Assembly: GCF_037975245.1 (NCBI RefSeq)
Contig: NC_092571.1
Span: 12,531,917 to 12,595,916, forward strand
Direction: 5' to 3'
Source of the DNA: Apostichopus japonicus
Lineage: Eukaryota; Echinodermata; Holothuroidea; Aspidochirotida; Stichopodidae
DNA length: 64,000 nt
Positions 44,852 through 56,530 of the stretch are shown piece after piece; the stretch's first letter is position 1; every line of letters begins with the position of its first letter. The translations under genes and the position numbers were made by a program. The notes beneath the pieces are model-generated. The model ran no database searches. It was not told the DNA's origin and saw only the letters and a list, made by a program, of their open reading frames with translations.

Positions 44852-45267
44852 ACTTTCTATTGCTAACAGATATATTTTGGTTCTAGTCTGCTGTCAGTGT
44901 TTAGAATATTTCATATCTCACTATGTGTTATATATAGCTGGGTTTCCATGGAGAAGCTCATTTCATGCTCTTCTGAATGATAGTGAAAGTGATATTTTAA
45001 TAGGCATTAATTGTGCAGGGTTGTTTGTTCAATTTTTCCATTGAAGGAAGAATGCTGAAGTATTTGTGACAGTATTATGATATGCTTGAAGTATATAGCC
45101 CTGAGAATTCAATGTACTTAGATGTACCAAGATATGTGAAAGCAGAGGCAAACAAAATTAATCATAGTTTCCGTATGTAAAAGTATGTACTTTGTCTAAC
45201 ACTGCATGAACTCTAAAGCTTAAATACAGAACATGTATGTATGATTTTGCGATGGAGTTGTAATGGT
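44852..45267. other. Unannotated AT-rich stretch
   Basis: No gene or repeat family was recognised between the two MITEs. Confidence 0.35.
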
Positions 45268-45633
45268 TTAAAGGCTTTGAAGACTCGCCCCAAACCGCAT
45301 GCGGCCATCTGAAAAAGTTAACTTCCGTTGCTTGCAAGTGACGTTTTGTTCGTGTCGCTACAAAATGCATGACAGTAATGAAATGTGATACCTTGTTATC
45401 TTTTATCTAGACCTGAGATGTCCATCGCTATTTACACTGGGTATTGACCGTACCTGCATGTATTGACTGTGCACTAGTGTCTAATTACCGTTGGTAGCAA
45501 GTTGTGTGTGTGTATTTTCTGGGATCGATGGTGGTGTCTAACACTTCTGTTACACCTCATTCGAAACTAGGTCAGATTACCGGCATGAGATTGAGATCTC
45601 GTTTCGTTTTGCACGAGTCTTCACAACCTTTAA
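45268..45633 (+). mobile_element. TTAA-flanked MITE, copy 2
   Basis: Same element and orientation as 10530-10896: TTAAAGGCTTTGAAGACTCG at the left and CGAGTCTTCACAACCTTTAA at the right. Shared interior blocks include CGCTACAAAATGCA and GGTATTGACC. Non-coding. Confidence 0.75.
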
Positions 45634-46261
45634 GAGATTGCCAGGCAAGCCTAGTACAGTAACTGTAGGCCTACGTGACACGCATGTTCTGGGCAGGGTG
45701 GTGATTTCATATTGCGTGCAAATAATGGAAAGTAACCTGACAGTTTCCCCATGGCTGTAACATGTACAGCACTAATACTTAGTTCACAATAAATAAGCAC
45801 TGCAAAGTTACTGTTACCATGGAAACGTGGAGAGAGACCTTGTAAAGCAAGTGGCATATTATGAGTCATCCCAACTTTGATTATTAGTAACACTAAGTCC
45901 CCTAATATATGATTTGCATGAAGTGTATGTTACCCTTCAAATTGAACTAAATGTGTTTATGAAGCTTAATGCACACTTGAGCTGTTCACCGACCAGAAAA
46001 ATTGAGTTCATTTTCTCCAAGTTTCCTGTAAACTAGGCCTTTTAGATGAACTTGCTGAAGGAATTAGCTTAAAGGTATATAGTTTGCTAATTGGGTGGTA
46101 AATTGGCATCATGCACCCCGGCCAAGCTATGCGGTATATTACTATATTCACATAAACGTGGATCTGCTGCTCGTTTTAACTATAAGAGGTCGTCGGTGTC
46201 TCAGTTCACTGCTACTAATTGGTAAGTTAAGTTTTTTGTTGCATTTGCCAGTACTTATTTA

Positions 46262-46640
46262 TAAACATAATAATAATAAATGAGACTTATATAGCGCCAA
46301 ATCAGTAACAAAAGTCAAATTAATTTACAAAAGAACAAGTGAAAAAATGGGTCTTAAGTAGACTTTTGAAAGTAGAAAGGTTATAGCAAGTTCGAATGTG
46401 ATCTGGTAACTTGTTCCAGAGATAAGAGCCATTGTATTCGAAGCTTCTGTAACCATAGGTCTTCAAGCATGGTTTAGGAACAGTTAAATACAGTTTGTTG
46501 GAGGAACGAAGTGTGCTAGTCGGAATATGTGGCAAGAGAAGTTGCGACAGGTAATCATGGATATGCCTAATTCCTTCCTTAACATTTTTTGCATCATAAC
46601 CTAGTAGATAAAGAAAAGGAAACAAAAATTATATAATGTG
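46262..46640 (-). pseudogene. 3' end of a non-LTR retrotransposon (L2/CR1-like), frame intact for 101 codons
   Basis: The minus-strand frame 46625-46320 includes RHIHDYLSQLLLPHIPTSTL, RSSNKLYLTVPKPCLKTYGY, RSFEYNGSYLWNKLPDHIRT and STFKSLLKTHFFTCSF, the typical C-terminus after the reverse transcriptase. The 3' tail reads TTTGGCGCTATATAAGTCTC followed by (ATT)n. It is 5' truncated, with no frameshift in the retained part, which suggests a fairly young insertion. Confidence 0.85.
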
Positions 46641-49150
46641 TCTCAATGCATGTCATATTTGGACTTGCTCAAATCTCTAGATATGTACAGGAACATATAA
46701 AATAGTCAAATATATTTCCAGATTGTATTATTGTATTATACCGATTTTGTTTTTGTCTGTTTTAGGGGAGTTTTTCTTTAAAAGCATCTCTATGGCAGAG
46801 ACCTGGTACGTTGCTTAGGTTTGGTTCTCCTGGTAGAGTTGACAACATAGAATTAAGTTTGTTCTTTTAGGCCTATGTAAGATTAGCAAAAACCAATTAT
46901 GAAAAACTATCGAGTTACCAATAAAAATGACATCTGTCGAGATGTGTCCCAGGAGTCTTGAAACTAATATCGTTACTTTCTTTAAATTATCTAAATTACC
47001 TTTTCTAACAAAATTAGGCATGGAGTAACTTAACAGAGACCTAGAGTGTATTTGTGAAATTATGGATATGTTTTAATCTAGGAATCTGGCCATTGATATA
47101 CCATTTTGCTGAGTCAAAGTTAAGGAACTAGTTTAAATTTATTTCAGTTGAAAATAACTGACCGTTGTATGACTCCCATTTTAAACTCAAATTTTGGTTC
47201 AGTTTCAGTTCAGCATTAGTGATTTGTGAACAACTTTCACATAAATTTTGTTGTGTTTCCTTTCTCTATTTCAAGCATGCTCTTGAATTTACCTGGCAAG
47301 CCTGTCCGTCTCCGATGTATGAAGTACCACGAATGTTTCCTAAAGTGCCGTCAATAGGATAATGAAGTTGTTTAGTATATAAGGTAGTTATCTTCAGTGT
47401 CTACATATGGCTTCTGTCTTTTCGAATTGAAATTAAAAGTGACATAACTTTTCTCCCAAAGCTAGAACTGAATTGTGCTTTTCCTCGCGGATAATTCTTC
47501 TTCCTGTTTGGGAAAGCAACTCCTTTGGTCTCTCAGGCAGCAAAGACAAAAAAAAAAACCAAGCCTATCCCCTCATTCCTCACCCCCTGCCCCCCCCCCG
47601 CTAAAAATTAAACGTGAAAATATAAAGGCGAAGCATGATTTCCTTTCGTCAATTTTGTCTTATTAGTTTTCTTTGCTTAAATATCGAAATTGATTTCAAT
47701 GTTCAGGTTCTTTAGACACCATATCGTAAACACACATTTATTAATCATTGATGCAAAAGTGATAAATAACGTTGATTGTTTACTCTATACCTACTAATAT
47801 TTAATAGCAACATGGACTTCCTCATGGGACTTTATAATGTCTCTCAATTTTTCCAGTGTAATTTGTTTTTCAAGCCTATATAAATGGGAAATGTTGCTTT
47901 TCTTAAATGTTGATCTTGTGAGAAAGGGGGGGAAAAAATTCCACACTGCTTAATTTAAAATTCTTATTTCATCATCTTGGTGCCTAACCTCTAGATATGG
48001 TTATTGGAAGGTTAAGTTCTTTACAAGTTTAATACTTCAGTGATTCCTAGAAATAGGCAACCTATGAATTGTCATCATGGCACCAACTCGTTGAAACCTT
48101 TATCTATCAATTGTGTAACATTTTTTTCCCTCATAATTTAGCGTTGAACTTGATTAGTATATGTTTCGTTACCTCTCAATGTACGTCAAATTTCTCCACA
48201 ATCAAGACAATATTTTATTGGAATTATATTTGACTCCTGTGAATACCGGATAATAACACATTGTGAAGACGGAAACATTTGAAGGTCATTTGCTAACTCT
48301 ATGGTCACTCAATATGCTGTTGCCTGCAGATACCTATGTATAAAGTTCACCAAATTTCATTCCCCCCCAAAATATGTTATCTTTGTGATAAAATATACTA
48401 GGTTATTTTTACCCCCTTATGCTATTTAACAGTTTTTCTGTTACATTTTTGAAACAGTCAACTTTGAACAACTGGAATCTCCCTTTAATTTATAAAGTTA
48501 TTTTTAGTTGAAGGAAATTTACCAGCAACAAGAGATTGCTTGTTAATGTTTTCAAATTTTACTTTGATCAAGCAAAAGTAAAAGTATCATATATGATAAA
48601 GGCAGTTAGTGGATGGAATTACAGAGCTGGTTGCCATGGTTACCAAGAACTTGTAATCAGAGAACTTCTCTGTTGAACAGAAATTTATTTAAGTGAAACT
48701 GAAGGAAATTTTTAAATTAGTAACATCTTTGTATGAACCTTGACTGTACTTTTAAAGCATAAAAAGTGTATATACTTCATATAAAAGCCTGATATGGGAA
48801 TGGTGTAATAGGTATGTACAGCTACAGTATGGTTAGCTTAAAATACCAAAGAAAGTCAATACTTGAAGTTAATATCTCTCATCAATTTTGCCTTTGATTA
48901 CCTCTAACAACATGAATACATAATTAATTCATGGGGTAAACTAGACTAACAAACTGTCATTATGAAATAATATATTAATATCTTTGCTCTTTTCTTCAAG
49001 TTTCTCTTTCTAGTCTTTGGGCTGTTTACGAAATTAATTCTAATATGATTTTCTTTGTGAAATCCCTTGAATTCCCTGCTCACTTGACTTGACCGTCAGT
49101 ATGGGGAAAATCGCAGATAGATAATAATCGTAATATAATAATAATAATAA
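46641..49150. other. Intergenic stretch without recognised genes
   Basis: AT-rich, no repeat family identified. One exon-like segment (47279-47359) has a strong pyrimidine tract and CAAG before HALEFTWQACPSPMYEVPR and a stop, but no partner exon. The rest shows nothing interpretable. Confidence 0.35.
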
Positions 49151-49164
49151 TCATAATAATAATA

Positions 49165-49455
49165 ATAATCAACAGTTATTTTTCGACGCTTAAGCGACCA
49201 CAAATGTGGGAGAAACCCTCAAGGGCCTATGGATTACAACTTACACGTCGGGTGGCTTCCAATTCAACATTTTAACTCAAATTTGGAACTCAAATTTAGA
49301 AAGTCATTTCAGATGGGAAAACCGTAGATTGCCCTTGGATGAAAAACCCACCGTACAATGACCCGGCTGGGGTATTAAACTCGGAACCTCCCGATTGCTA
49401 AGCCTCATTGCTCCAAATGCCACCGCCTTTTATCCACTCGGCCACATGAGCACCG
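49165..49455 (-). mobile_element. tRNA-Ser/Leu-type SINE, nearly full length, minus orientation
   Basis: On the minus strand the head reads GTGGCCGAGTGGATAAAAGG, then GGTGGCATTTGGAGCAATGA and GGGAGGTTCCGAGTTTAATA, clear A-box and B-box equivalents of a tRNA. The body has GGAAGCCACCCGACGTGTAA and GGTCGCTTAAGCGTCG, with a (TTA)n tail. Confidence 0.8.
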
Positions 49456-49689
49456 ATATACAGCTATAGATGGGCATGCAGTGTGGTGTGCCAATGCTTA
49501 AAGACTATGTAAGATCAAGAGTTTGCCAGTTATACATCACATCAGTGAGAAAACTGAAAGAAATTAAGGCATTCTGTGCGGTTCACAACTGAAACAGACC
49601 AATCTTAAGAAATATTAAAAAAATCTATGAAAGTAATTTCTGCACAAGATGTAAAGGAGTACAAGAGTGTGATAGGAAATGGTCGTTCA

Positions 49690-49712
49690 GAGTGTGTGTG
49701 TGTGTGTGTGTG
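49690..49712. repeat. GT microsatellite
   Basis: An uninterrupted (GT)n run of about 22 bp. Confidence 0.85.
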
Positions 49713-50059
49713 CTCGTCAGTCGTTTCGTCTGTGTGAGGTTCGATTTTGGGACTGGTACAAGAGGATCTTATCCAGTATAAACGGTCATGGTGAATCATT
49801 TTGCATTCAATTCTTACGTAAATAAATAAGAACTGGGCATGCAACATTTCGTCAGGATGCGTGGAATAACTGTTCCTCTTTCATGAATCGCTAATAAAAT
49901 TTTCCCCTGGACTTTCCTACCTTATCGAGTGGTCTTCTATTCCATGAAATTGCTATATATGTTTTTACAAGGAAGTCTCTGATGAATTATCCCACATCAA
50001 CCATTGTATCTCCATAATGACATTGATTATGATAATGATAAAGCTAATGATAAATGATA

Positions 50060-50175
50060 ATAATATTAATAATAAAGTTACTTTTACGATGCTATTAAGC
50101 GACCACGAATGTGGGAGAAGCCTGCAAGGGCTTATGGATTACAACTTTCACGTCGGGTGGCTTCTAATTTCAACA
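50060..50175 (-). mobile_element. Head-truncated SINE, same family as 49165-49455
   Basis: Contains TTAAGCGACCACGAATGTGG, GGGCTTATGGATTACAACTT and TCACGTCGGGTGGCTTC, then breaks off. Only the tail-proximal part is present. Confidence 0.75.
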
Positions 50176-50399
50176 TTTATACAGTGTCACTGATTAATCT
50201 AGAAAAAAAGCTGGAATCATACTGCAGTGAAATGAAGTTAAAATAAACAGAAGAAGTAACTTTCTTAACTTTGGGAGTTATACAGCTCTCATGGAAAGCT
50301 TAGTGTTTGCTGCCCTCCATTAGGTTTGATTCTGATAGAAATTGTGCTCAGAATTACTCATGTATAGTTTTAATTTTACACTATGATGTATGATGTCTG

Positions 50400-50962
50400 A
50401 AAATATATAGATATAGGAGATATATAGGAGATATATAGATATAGATATATAAATATATATATATATCTATCAGTGGGGGAGCTAGGGGTATTGGTCAGGA
50501 GGGGCGAGAATGGTCTGTAGGGGCGCTTTCGACACTATCTAAGCGGAGCACCACCACTGGTTGGCGCGTAGCGTACAGAAAATTTTTGAGTAAAGATATT
50601 CCCTAGATCGCCGGAAATGACCCTTTTCGGGCCTGGCTAATTTGCAGATAAACGAAGAATAAATAGGTGTCATCGCCAAATTACACCAACAAAATGTGAC
50701 AAATGTCAATAAGTAGATGAGAGCGCAATAAAAAAGTCAATAATCTAGAATAAGAAAAAAGTGGTAAAAAGCTGAAAAGGGCGCCAGCAGTCTATTTGAG
50801 TCTGTCAGGGGGGGCATCCGCCCCCCCTGACTGTATGGACGCTCCGCCACTGATATCTATATTTTATATCTATATAGATATTTGTATAGATATATCTATA
50901 TATATCTATATAAACATATATCTGTATATATGTATCTATATATATCTATCATTTAATATATA

Positions 50963-51045
<83 letters not shown>

Positions 51046-51115
51046 AAATATATATAAATATATACATATATATGTGTATATAAATATATAAATATATAAT
51101 ATAATATAGTATAGT
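50400..51115. repeat. TA-rich microsatellite interrupted by a hAT MITE
   Basis: ATATAG/ATATCT-type repeats flank the MITE at 50471-50852. After it the sequence becomes (TA)n, uninterrupted for about 75 bp from 50966. The minus-strand open frames of IYIYIY type are artefacts. Confidence 0.92.
50471..50852 (+). mobile_element. hAT-type MITE family A, copy 2, in a TA microsatellite
   Basis: 382 bp, closely similar to copy 1 (GTATTGGTCAGGAGGGGCGA and most of the interior are identical). The ends are CAGTGGGGGAGC and GCTCCGCCACTG. A perfect 8-bp duplication (ATATCTAT) lies at 50463-50470 and 50853-50860, although the repeat context makes that duplication less diagnostic here. Confidence 0.88.
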
Positions 51116-52427
51116 ATAGTGCAAACTGAGAATGAAGTTCTGTCTCACTGTGCACTTTAGTTGATTATGCAACGGTAAGTTGATTTTACGTGCCATCTCT
51201 ATCTGGATTATTGATATTGCTATGGAAGGCTGTAAACAAACTCTGTAATCTCTCAATATCGATAATCAAAAGAAGAAGAAGATGAAGAAAAATATAGAGA
51301 AGAAAAACTTGGACAATAACTCTATGACGCATAAGTTTGCTCCATATTTAGCAGGGCTGTGGAGGATGTCTCTAGTTTAGTTGGTTATAGTTTGATTAAA
51401 TATTATGTCTGTGTGAGCTCTTAAAGACCCTACATTCTGGAATATTGATCCGTCTGCGATAAACTTGTGTTGCTTTAATTAGCGTGTCTTCCTTGGAAAG
51501 GATGTCACCGGGAGGAATGCTTGGTTGTCACGCAGGCTTTTGTACTAAGAGGATTCGAAACGTGGAGGTGAAAAGAAAAAAAAAGATATTAAAGACAATC
51601 TTTATAGCTGGCGAAGGTAACAATTGAAAGTGCATTATGTCAAAGAGGAATGGGGAAGGTAATTAAAACAATGGGTAAACAGTTCATCAAATTCTGATTG
51701 TCAATTCTGTAGATCTTAGGTGAAAATCAAACAAGATTAAGAAGTTGATGGAAAGTTGAGGTGCCCATTAACATGTGTGTCATTAAGGTCTAGATGCATC
51801 CTTAACAACATTTGAAAAAACCAATTTGAAGTACTCTTGTAAAAAGCTTTTTTTAGTTTCTTGAGTAAAATAAAAACTTAAATTTATATGTATGACACCA
51901 GTTGGATAGCACCAGTTGGGGCTGCCATATACGATGGTGGACCAGAGGTCTCCCATCAGTGGGTCATCATAGGGCTGGTTTGGAGGAACACAAGTAATTA
52001 ATGGAGGGACTGATGCTGTGGTGTGGAAGTGTGAGTGCTTTGGAATGGACATTTTATTTTTTTCAAATTTATCAGAAAATTAATCATTTTGTGATTCAAG
52101 TTGGCTGTGGTCTATTCAGTACTTACTAATTTAAATTGAACTGCTCAATATGTTCAGTTTTGGTCCCTCATTGTCAACATCCATTTTCCCATCCCCAATG
52201 CTACTATTCTCTGACTCTTCCCCTGCCCCTTATTCTACCCTTCCTCTATTCACTCACTACATTTCTTCCAGCGACTCCCCTGCTGCCCCTGCTTCCCTCT
52301 CCCCCCTCCCACCCTCAAGCATGTGTCATTGTAACGGATCACTGATCTCTGTACATGGGCATTCTCTGACCTAAAACATTGTTGTTTAATTTTATCCGAT
52401 GTTAATCTATGTTTTCTCTCTCCACAG
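51116..52427. other. Intergenic stretch without recognised genes
   Basis: No exon, RNA gene or known repeat was seen. A C/T-rich segment (52160-52320) precedes the exon-like block at 52428. Confidence 0.35.
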
Positions 52428-52600
52428 GGAAGTTTGTCTTTGACTTATAATCCTCCCAACTGATACATTCAAGAGGCAGTTTATCTTTGAAGTGATGAAG
52501 ACGAAGCCATGGAGAGGCTGTCTAATACTCAGACCGAGGAGATGTCTCCTGTCTGCAGCGAGTGATAGTATCGGAGATAGCTAGTCAGTGACGGGTCACG
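52428..52600 (+). other. Candidate non-coding (5' UTR) exon with short uORFs
   Basis: The acceptor TTTTCTCTCTCCACAG and the donor GGTCACG|GTAAGC bracket 173 nt whose base composition is less AT-rich than the surroundings. No frame is open throughout. It contains two overlapping short ORFs, MKTKPWRGCL... (29 codons) and MERLSNTQTEEMSPVCSE, which would act as upstream ORFs. Likely part of a plus-strand gene extending beyond the window. Inference from splice signals only. Confidence 0.45.
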
Positions 52601-52629
52601 GTAAGCACGAAAACTTTGTTTGAACGTGG

Positions 52630-53005
52630 AAAAGGGATTAGAAGGAAGGATTTTTAGGAAAGGTAGGATTTAGAAGGAGAAGGAAGGATTAGGAGAGGGA
52701 GGATTAGGAGAGGGAGGATTAGGAGAGGGAGGATTGGGAGAGGGAGGATTACACAAGGAAGGATTGGTAGAGGGAGGATTAGGAAAGACTGGAAGATTGA
52801 AGGATTAGGAAGGGAGGATTGGGGGAGGGGATGATTGGGGGAGGGGAGGATTGGGAGAAGGCAGGATTGGGAGAATGGAGGATTGGGAGAATGGGGTAGG
52901 GGAGGGGCAGGGTCTGATTGGGAGAGGGGAGGATTGGGAGAGGGGAGGATTGGGCCAGGGGAAGATTGGACGAGGGGAAGATTGGGAGAGGGGAGGATTG
53001 GAAGA
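52630..53005 (+). repeat. GGATTGGGAGAGGGGA purine minisatellite
   Basis: About 20 units of 15-19 bp, purine-only apart from T's, starting just downstream of the 52600 donor. The open frame through it (WERGGLGEGRIG) is an artefact. Confidence 0.92.
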
Positions 53006-55057
53006 AGCGGTGTAGGGGAGGGGCAGTATAGTGGGAATAATGTAGTTATGTGATTACATGCATGTTCATGTATTGCTCAGGTTGTTAAATTAAGGTAAAG
53101 TTTTCAGTGACCTCTCTTTCAGGATGAGTTTCTGTGTTCTGGTCAAGTTATTTTCGGCAATGTCTATAAAATACTAACAACGACTGTTATTCTGAACCGG
53201 GGAATAGTTTATCCAGTCTCGCATCGTAAAACGCTCTACAGAGTTGTCAAATTGCTTATATAGAGCTGTAAAGATGCATAGCATTTTTGTTCGCTGTATC
53301 GATTCATAGTTGTTAATGATCGAGAGACAAACCTCATATCCTACAAAACTGCTACACTAACTTTGTACCCGAAAATTATTCCCTACGACTGTAATAGCCA
53401 GAGGTCGTATCGATCAATCTTATATATTCCATCAGGTTCATTTTCACCAAATTAAAACAAACTAATCATTCTTTCCCCTGCAAAGTCTTCATTTTACATT
53501 GTATACTCCAACGTTATTTCATATTTCTCCAGGCCCTGTAGTTGACCCAGGGGACCACATTTACCCCCTGACCACTCCCCCCTTAATGTCTGCAGGCCTG
53601 AACTATATTTAATACCTCCATTAGAGATTTAGAAGATGTATTATTTGTAACCCAGATTCCGTTTTCATATTTGTACTATAGTCTGCTCATCCGAACAGCA
53701 AATGGAATATTCATTTGACAGAAACTCGACAACTTAACCTACATACAGTCAAATATTAAAATGCATCATGGGATTTCAGCGTAACATGGTTTTGCAAAAA
53801 GCCTGACCCAAAGCAAGACCCATTGCTACTTTTACATTTCTCTATGACAATTAATGTGCCAGATATAATTACAGTGTATTCTTATAAATTAGCCATTACC
53901 CAATCTAGTCCTCTTTCTCTAAAAAAAAAAGAAAAAAAAAAGGGGGTCACTTCCATTTCCTTACAAACATTAGAAATAAATTAAATTTTGATTTTTTTTT
54001 TTACATGAAACAATTTCTTTATTTTAATTGTTGCTGCAGTGATTTATAACTGAGCATCATTGATCATTTATATAACTCTGCTCACATTTGTGAACAAAAT
54101 GGCCTCTATCCCTGCAGAAGGCCTTACGTCTCTGTTGGATTGGCAGGCCCCATGCAGGGTAATATATTGATGGCTATTGCTTCTGACATTTCTGTTTTGC
54201 TCGAGTAGGTCAGCAGAGTTAAAATTTTAATATTCGCCAGTGAGGACTTCCCTGAAAAATTTTCAAAAGCCAAAAAAGTTGGGAGGTTAATTCCTCTTTT
54301 GCGATATATATTCCAGAGGCGATACATCTGTCTGCTTTACAGTTTAAATAGCCTAAGCTTTCAGTATACCTATAAATGACGACACTTTTCAGTTGAAAAA
54401 CACACTTGCACATGCAGACCTCCTCATCTGCCCCCACTTCCTCACTGCATGCATGCAGTATGGACACGAGAGTTCACTGTCACATGTGTTATAGTAGTAG
54501 GTCTGTCTGTAGGATTTTGGGAACACACAATGCAGTAAAATAATAATAACAGGCCTACACTATATATCTTGCTTAAATTGTCTTCATGGCTGCATTTGAA
54601 ATTTGTAACATACCAGCAAGTAAACCTTGAATCATTTTCACCCAGAATAATTTGTATTGTATGCCATCTCTCACACCTTCTGCTGCCCCTCTCCCCTTTA
54701 CCCTTCTCCTACCCCTTTCCCCTTCTCCTGCCCCTCCCTCCACCATTCTTCCACCTTCTCCTGTCCCCCATTCTTGCACCTCCCACCTTCTCTTCACCCC
54801 TCCCTCCCCCCTCCCCTAATTGTTCCACCTCCATCTGCTACTTATAGGTGTTACTATAGATTTTTGAAGTATAATAATTTAGTGTTCAGATCTTGGGTAG
54901 CACTTTTAAAGACTCCAAATTTGATCTGTTATTAAATATGATGGTTTCCTGTTAACAAAACCTGCGGTTTACATCCTTGCACTAGAATATATAGATTGCA
55001 ATTGAACCATTTTGCATAGCATTTAACAATGGGAATACCTGATAAAATAATGCCCTA
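53006..55057. other. Intergenic stretch without recognised genes
   Basis: Nothing beyond A-runs (53921-53941) and a C/T-rich minisatellite-like segment at 54670-54825 (CTTCTCCTGCCCCTCCCTCC units). Confidence 0.35.
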
Positions 55058-55065
55058 TCTGAACT

Positions 55066-55404
55066 CAGTGGCGGAGCGTCCATACAGTAGGGGGGGGGGG
55101 GCAGATGCCCCCCCTGACGGACTCAGTTGGACTGCTGGCGCCCTTTTCAGCTTTTTACCACTTTTACTTATTCACAATTATTTTCTTTTTTATTGCGCTC
55201 TCATCTACCTAACATTTGTCACATTATCTGCAAATTAGCAAGGCTCGGAAAGGGTCATTTCCGGCGATCTAGGGAGTATCTTTACTCAAAAAATTTCTGT
55301 ACGCTCCGCGCCAACCTGTGGTGGCGCTCCGCTAAGATAGTGTCGAAAGCACCCCTACAGACCATTCTCACCCCTCCTGACCAATACCCCTAGCTCCGTC
55401 ACTG
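55066..55404 (-). mobile_element. hAT-type MITE family A, copy 3, reverse orientation
   Basis: 339 bp, the reverse complement of copies 1 and 2 with internal deletions. The ends are CAGTGGCGGAGCGTCC and TAGCTCCGTCACTG. A perfect 8-bp duplication (TCTGAACT) lies at 55058-55065 and 55405-55412. Confidence 0.92.
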
Positions 55405-55624
55405 TCTGAACTGTTCTTTAATCAATCATTAAGGTTTTTCAACAAGTTGACATTATAAATACTGTATTCTGCATTTTCTTAGATCTCTGTCTTGTTTAAT
55501 TATTTTATTGCCTTCCACTTCTCATGCCCCTTCCCCTCTTGTCTCCCCTCCCCCACCCATCCCATCCCATCCCACCCCCCACTCATTTCTGCTAGTCACA
55601 CGTCATTTGTACTAAATACTATAT

Positions 55625-56130
55625 TAACTTTCATAATTTATAGATTTTACAATATTCAAGAGAGTTCTGCCAACATTGTTGATGTTTCATTCGGTGTTTG
55701 TCAGGGGTTCTGTGTTGGGTCCGGGGTTATTTAATATTTATTAGAGATCCTTTTACTCCGTTCTTCATTCTGAGGGGTTCAAAGTTGCTGGCTTTGCTGA
55801 TAATCATCAGATCTATAAAACATTTTGATTGCAAACAGCAGTACACAGCTCTGACCTGTGATGTATTAAACTTGTTGTAAACACTGTTCAGAATTGGAAG
55901 TCTCGTTTTTCCCCCCTGAAGTTCAATACTGAAGTTATGGTACTTGGTAATCTATTCTGAGGCAGGTGGAAATTTATGGCATCAATTTTCCTGATGGCCA
56001 CCCAAATTAATTAATTTTAATAATTAATTTTAATTTATTAAATTAATTTCTCTAATGCCGCCAAAACTCTTGGTCTCGGTCAAACAAGTCGCATCATTTT
56101 GAAACAATTTCGCCATTAAAACTGCTATCC
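55625..56130 (+). pseudogene. Decayed non-LTR reverse transcriptase fragment
   Basis: Across several frames: GVCQG.CVGSG (from the RT motif QGSVLGP), FNIY, KVAGFADNHQIYKTF (the FADD box with Asp to Asn), TALTCDVLNLL, KFNTEVMVLG and NAAKTLGLG. Order and spacing fit the palm of an L2/CR1/jockey-type reverse transcriptase. Frameshifts and stops make it dead. Confidence 0.65.
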
Positions 56131-56449
56131 AAAGATTTTGCAGGTTTGACCCTCTGTCCCATCCCTCTGCCCCATCCCTTCCCCCCCCCCCCCCAATTCT
56201 TCCATTCATCCAGCACCAAATGTGTGTACAATGTTTGGGATGGGTTTAGTATGTTAGCGACATATCACACTTTATTACAGTACTTTTTATGTTATATTAA
56301 GCTTCTGAAGAACCTTCCCACAGTTGATCACCTCGTAAAACATCGTCATACTGCTTTAATGCTCCGCCGAAACTCCCTCGTAGTTGTCTTCGGCAGTTGT
56401 TAATTCTCACCGCAAATTAGTCTGTCTCTTCTGATAGCCAGCGATCATG

Positions 56450-56530
56450 ACATCTGATTGGTTCTAACAGGCCTGTGTATTAGCTTTGCTGGTCCGTGAT
56501 TGGTTCACTTCCCTCTGTACTCTCTTTCAC
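56450..56530 (+). promoter_or_regulatory. Candidate promoter with two CCAAT (NF-Y) boxes
   Basis: TGATTGGTTC occurs at 56455-56464 and TGATTGGTTCA at 56497-56507, two inverted CCAAT boxes 42 bp apart and just upstream of an exon-like block that ends in a strong donor. No TATA box is evident. Confidence 0.4.

Noticed and set aside
50949-51256. ORFs of alternating Ile/Tyr
   Set aside because: They are a translation of the TA microsatellite.
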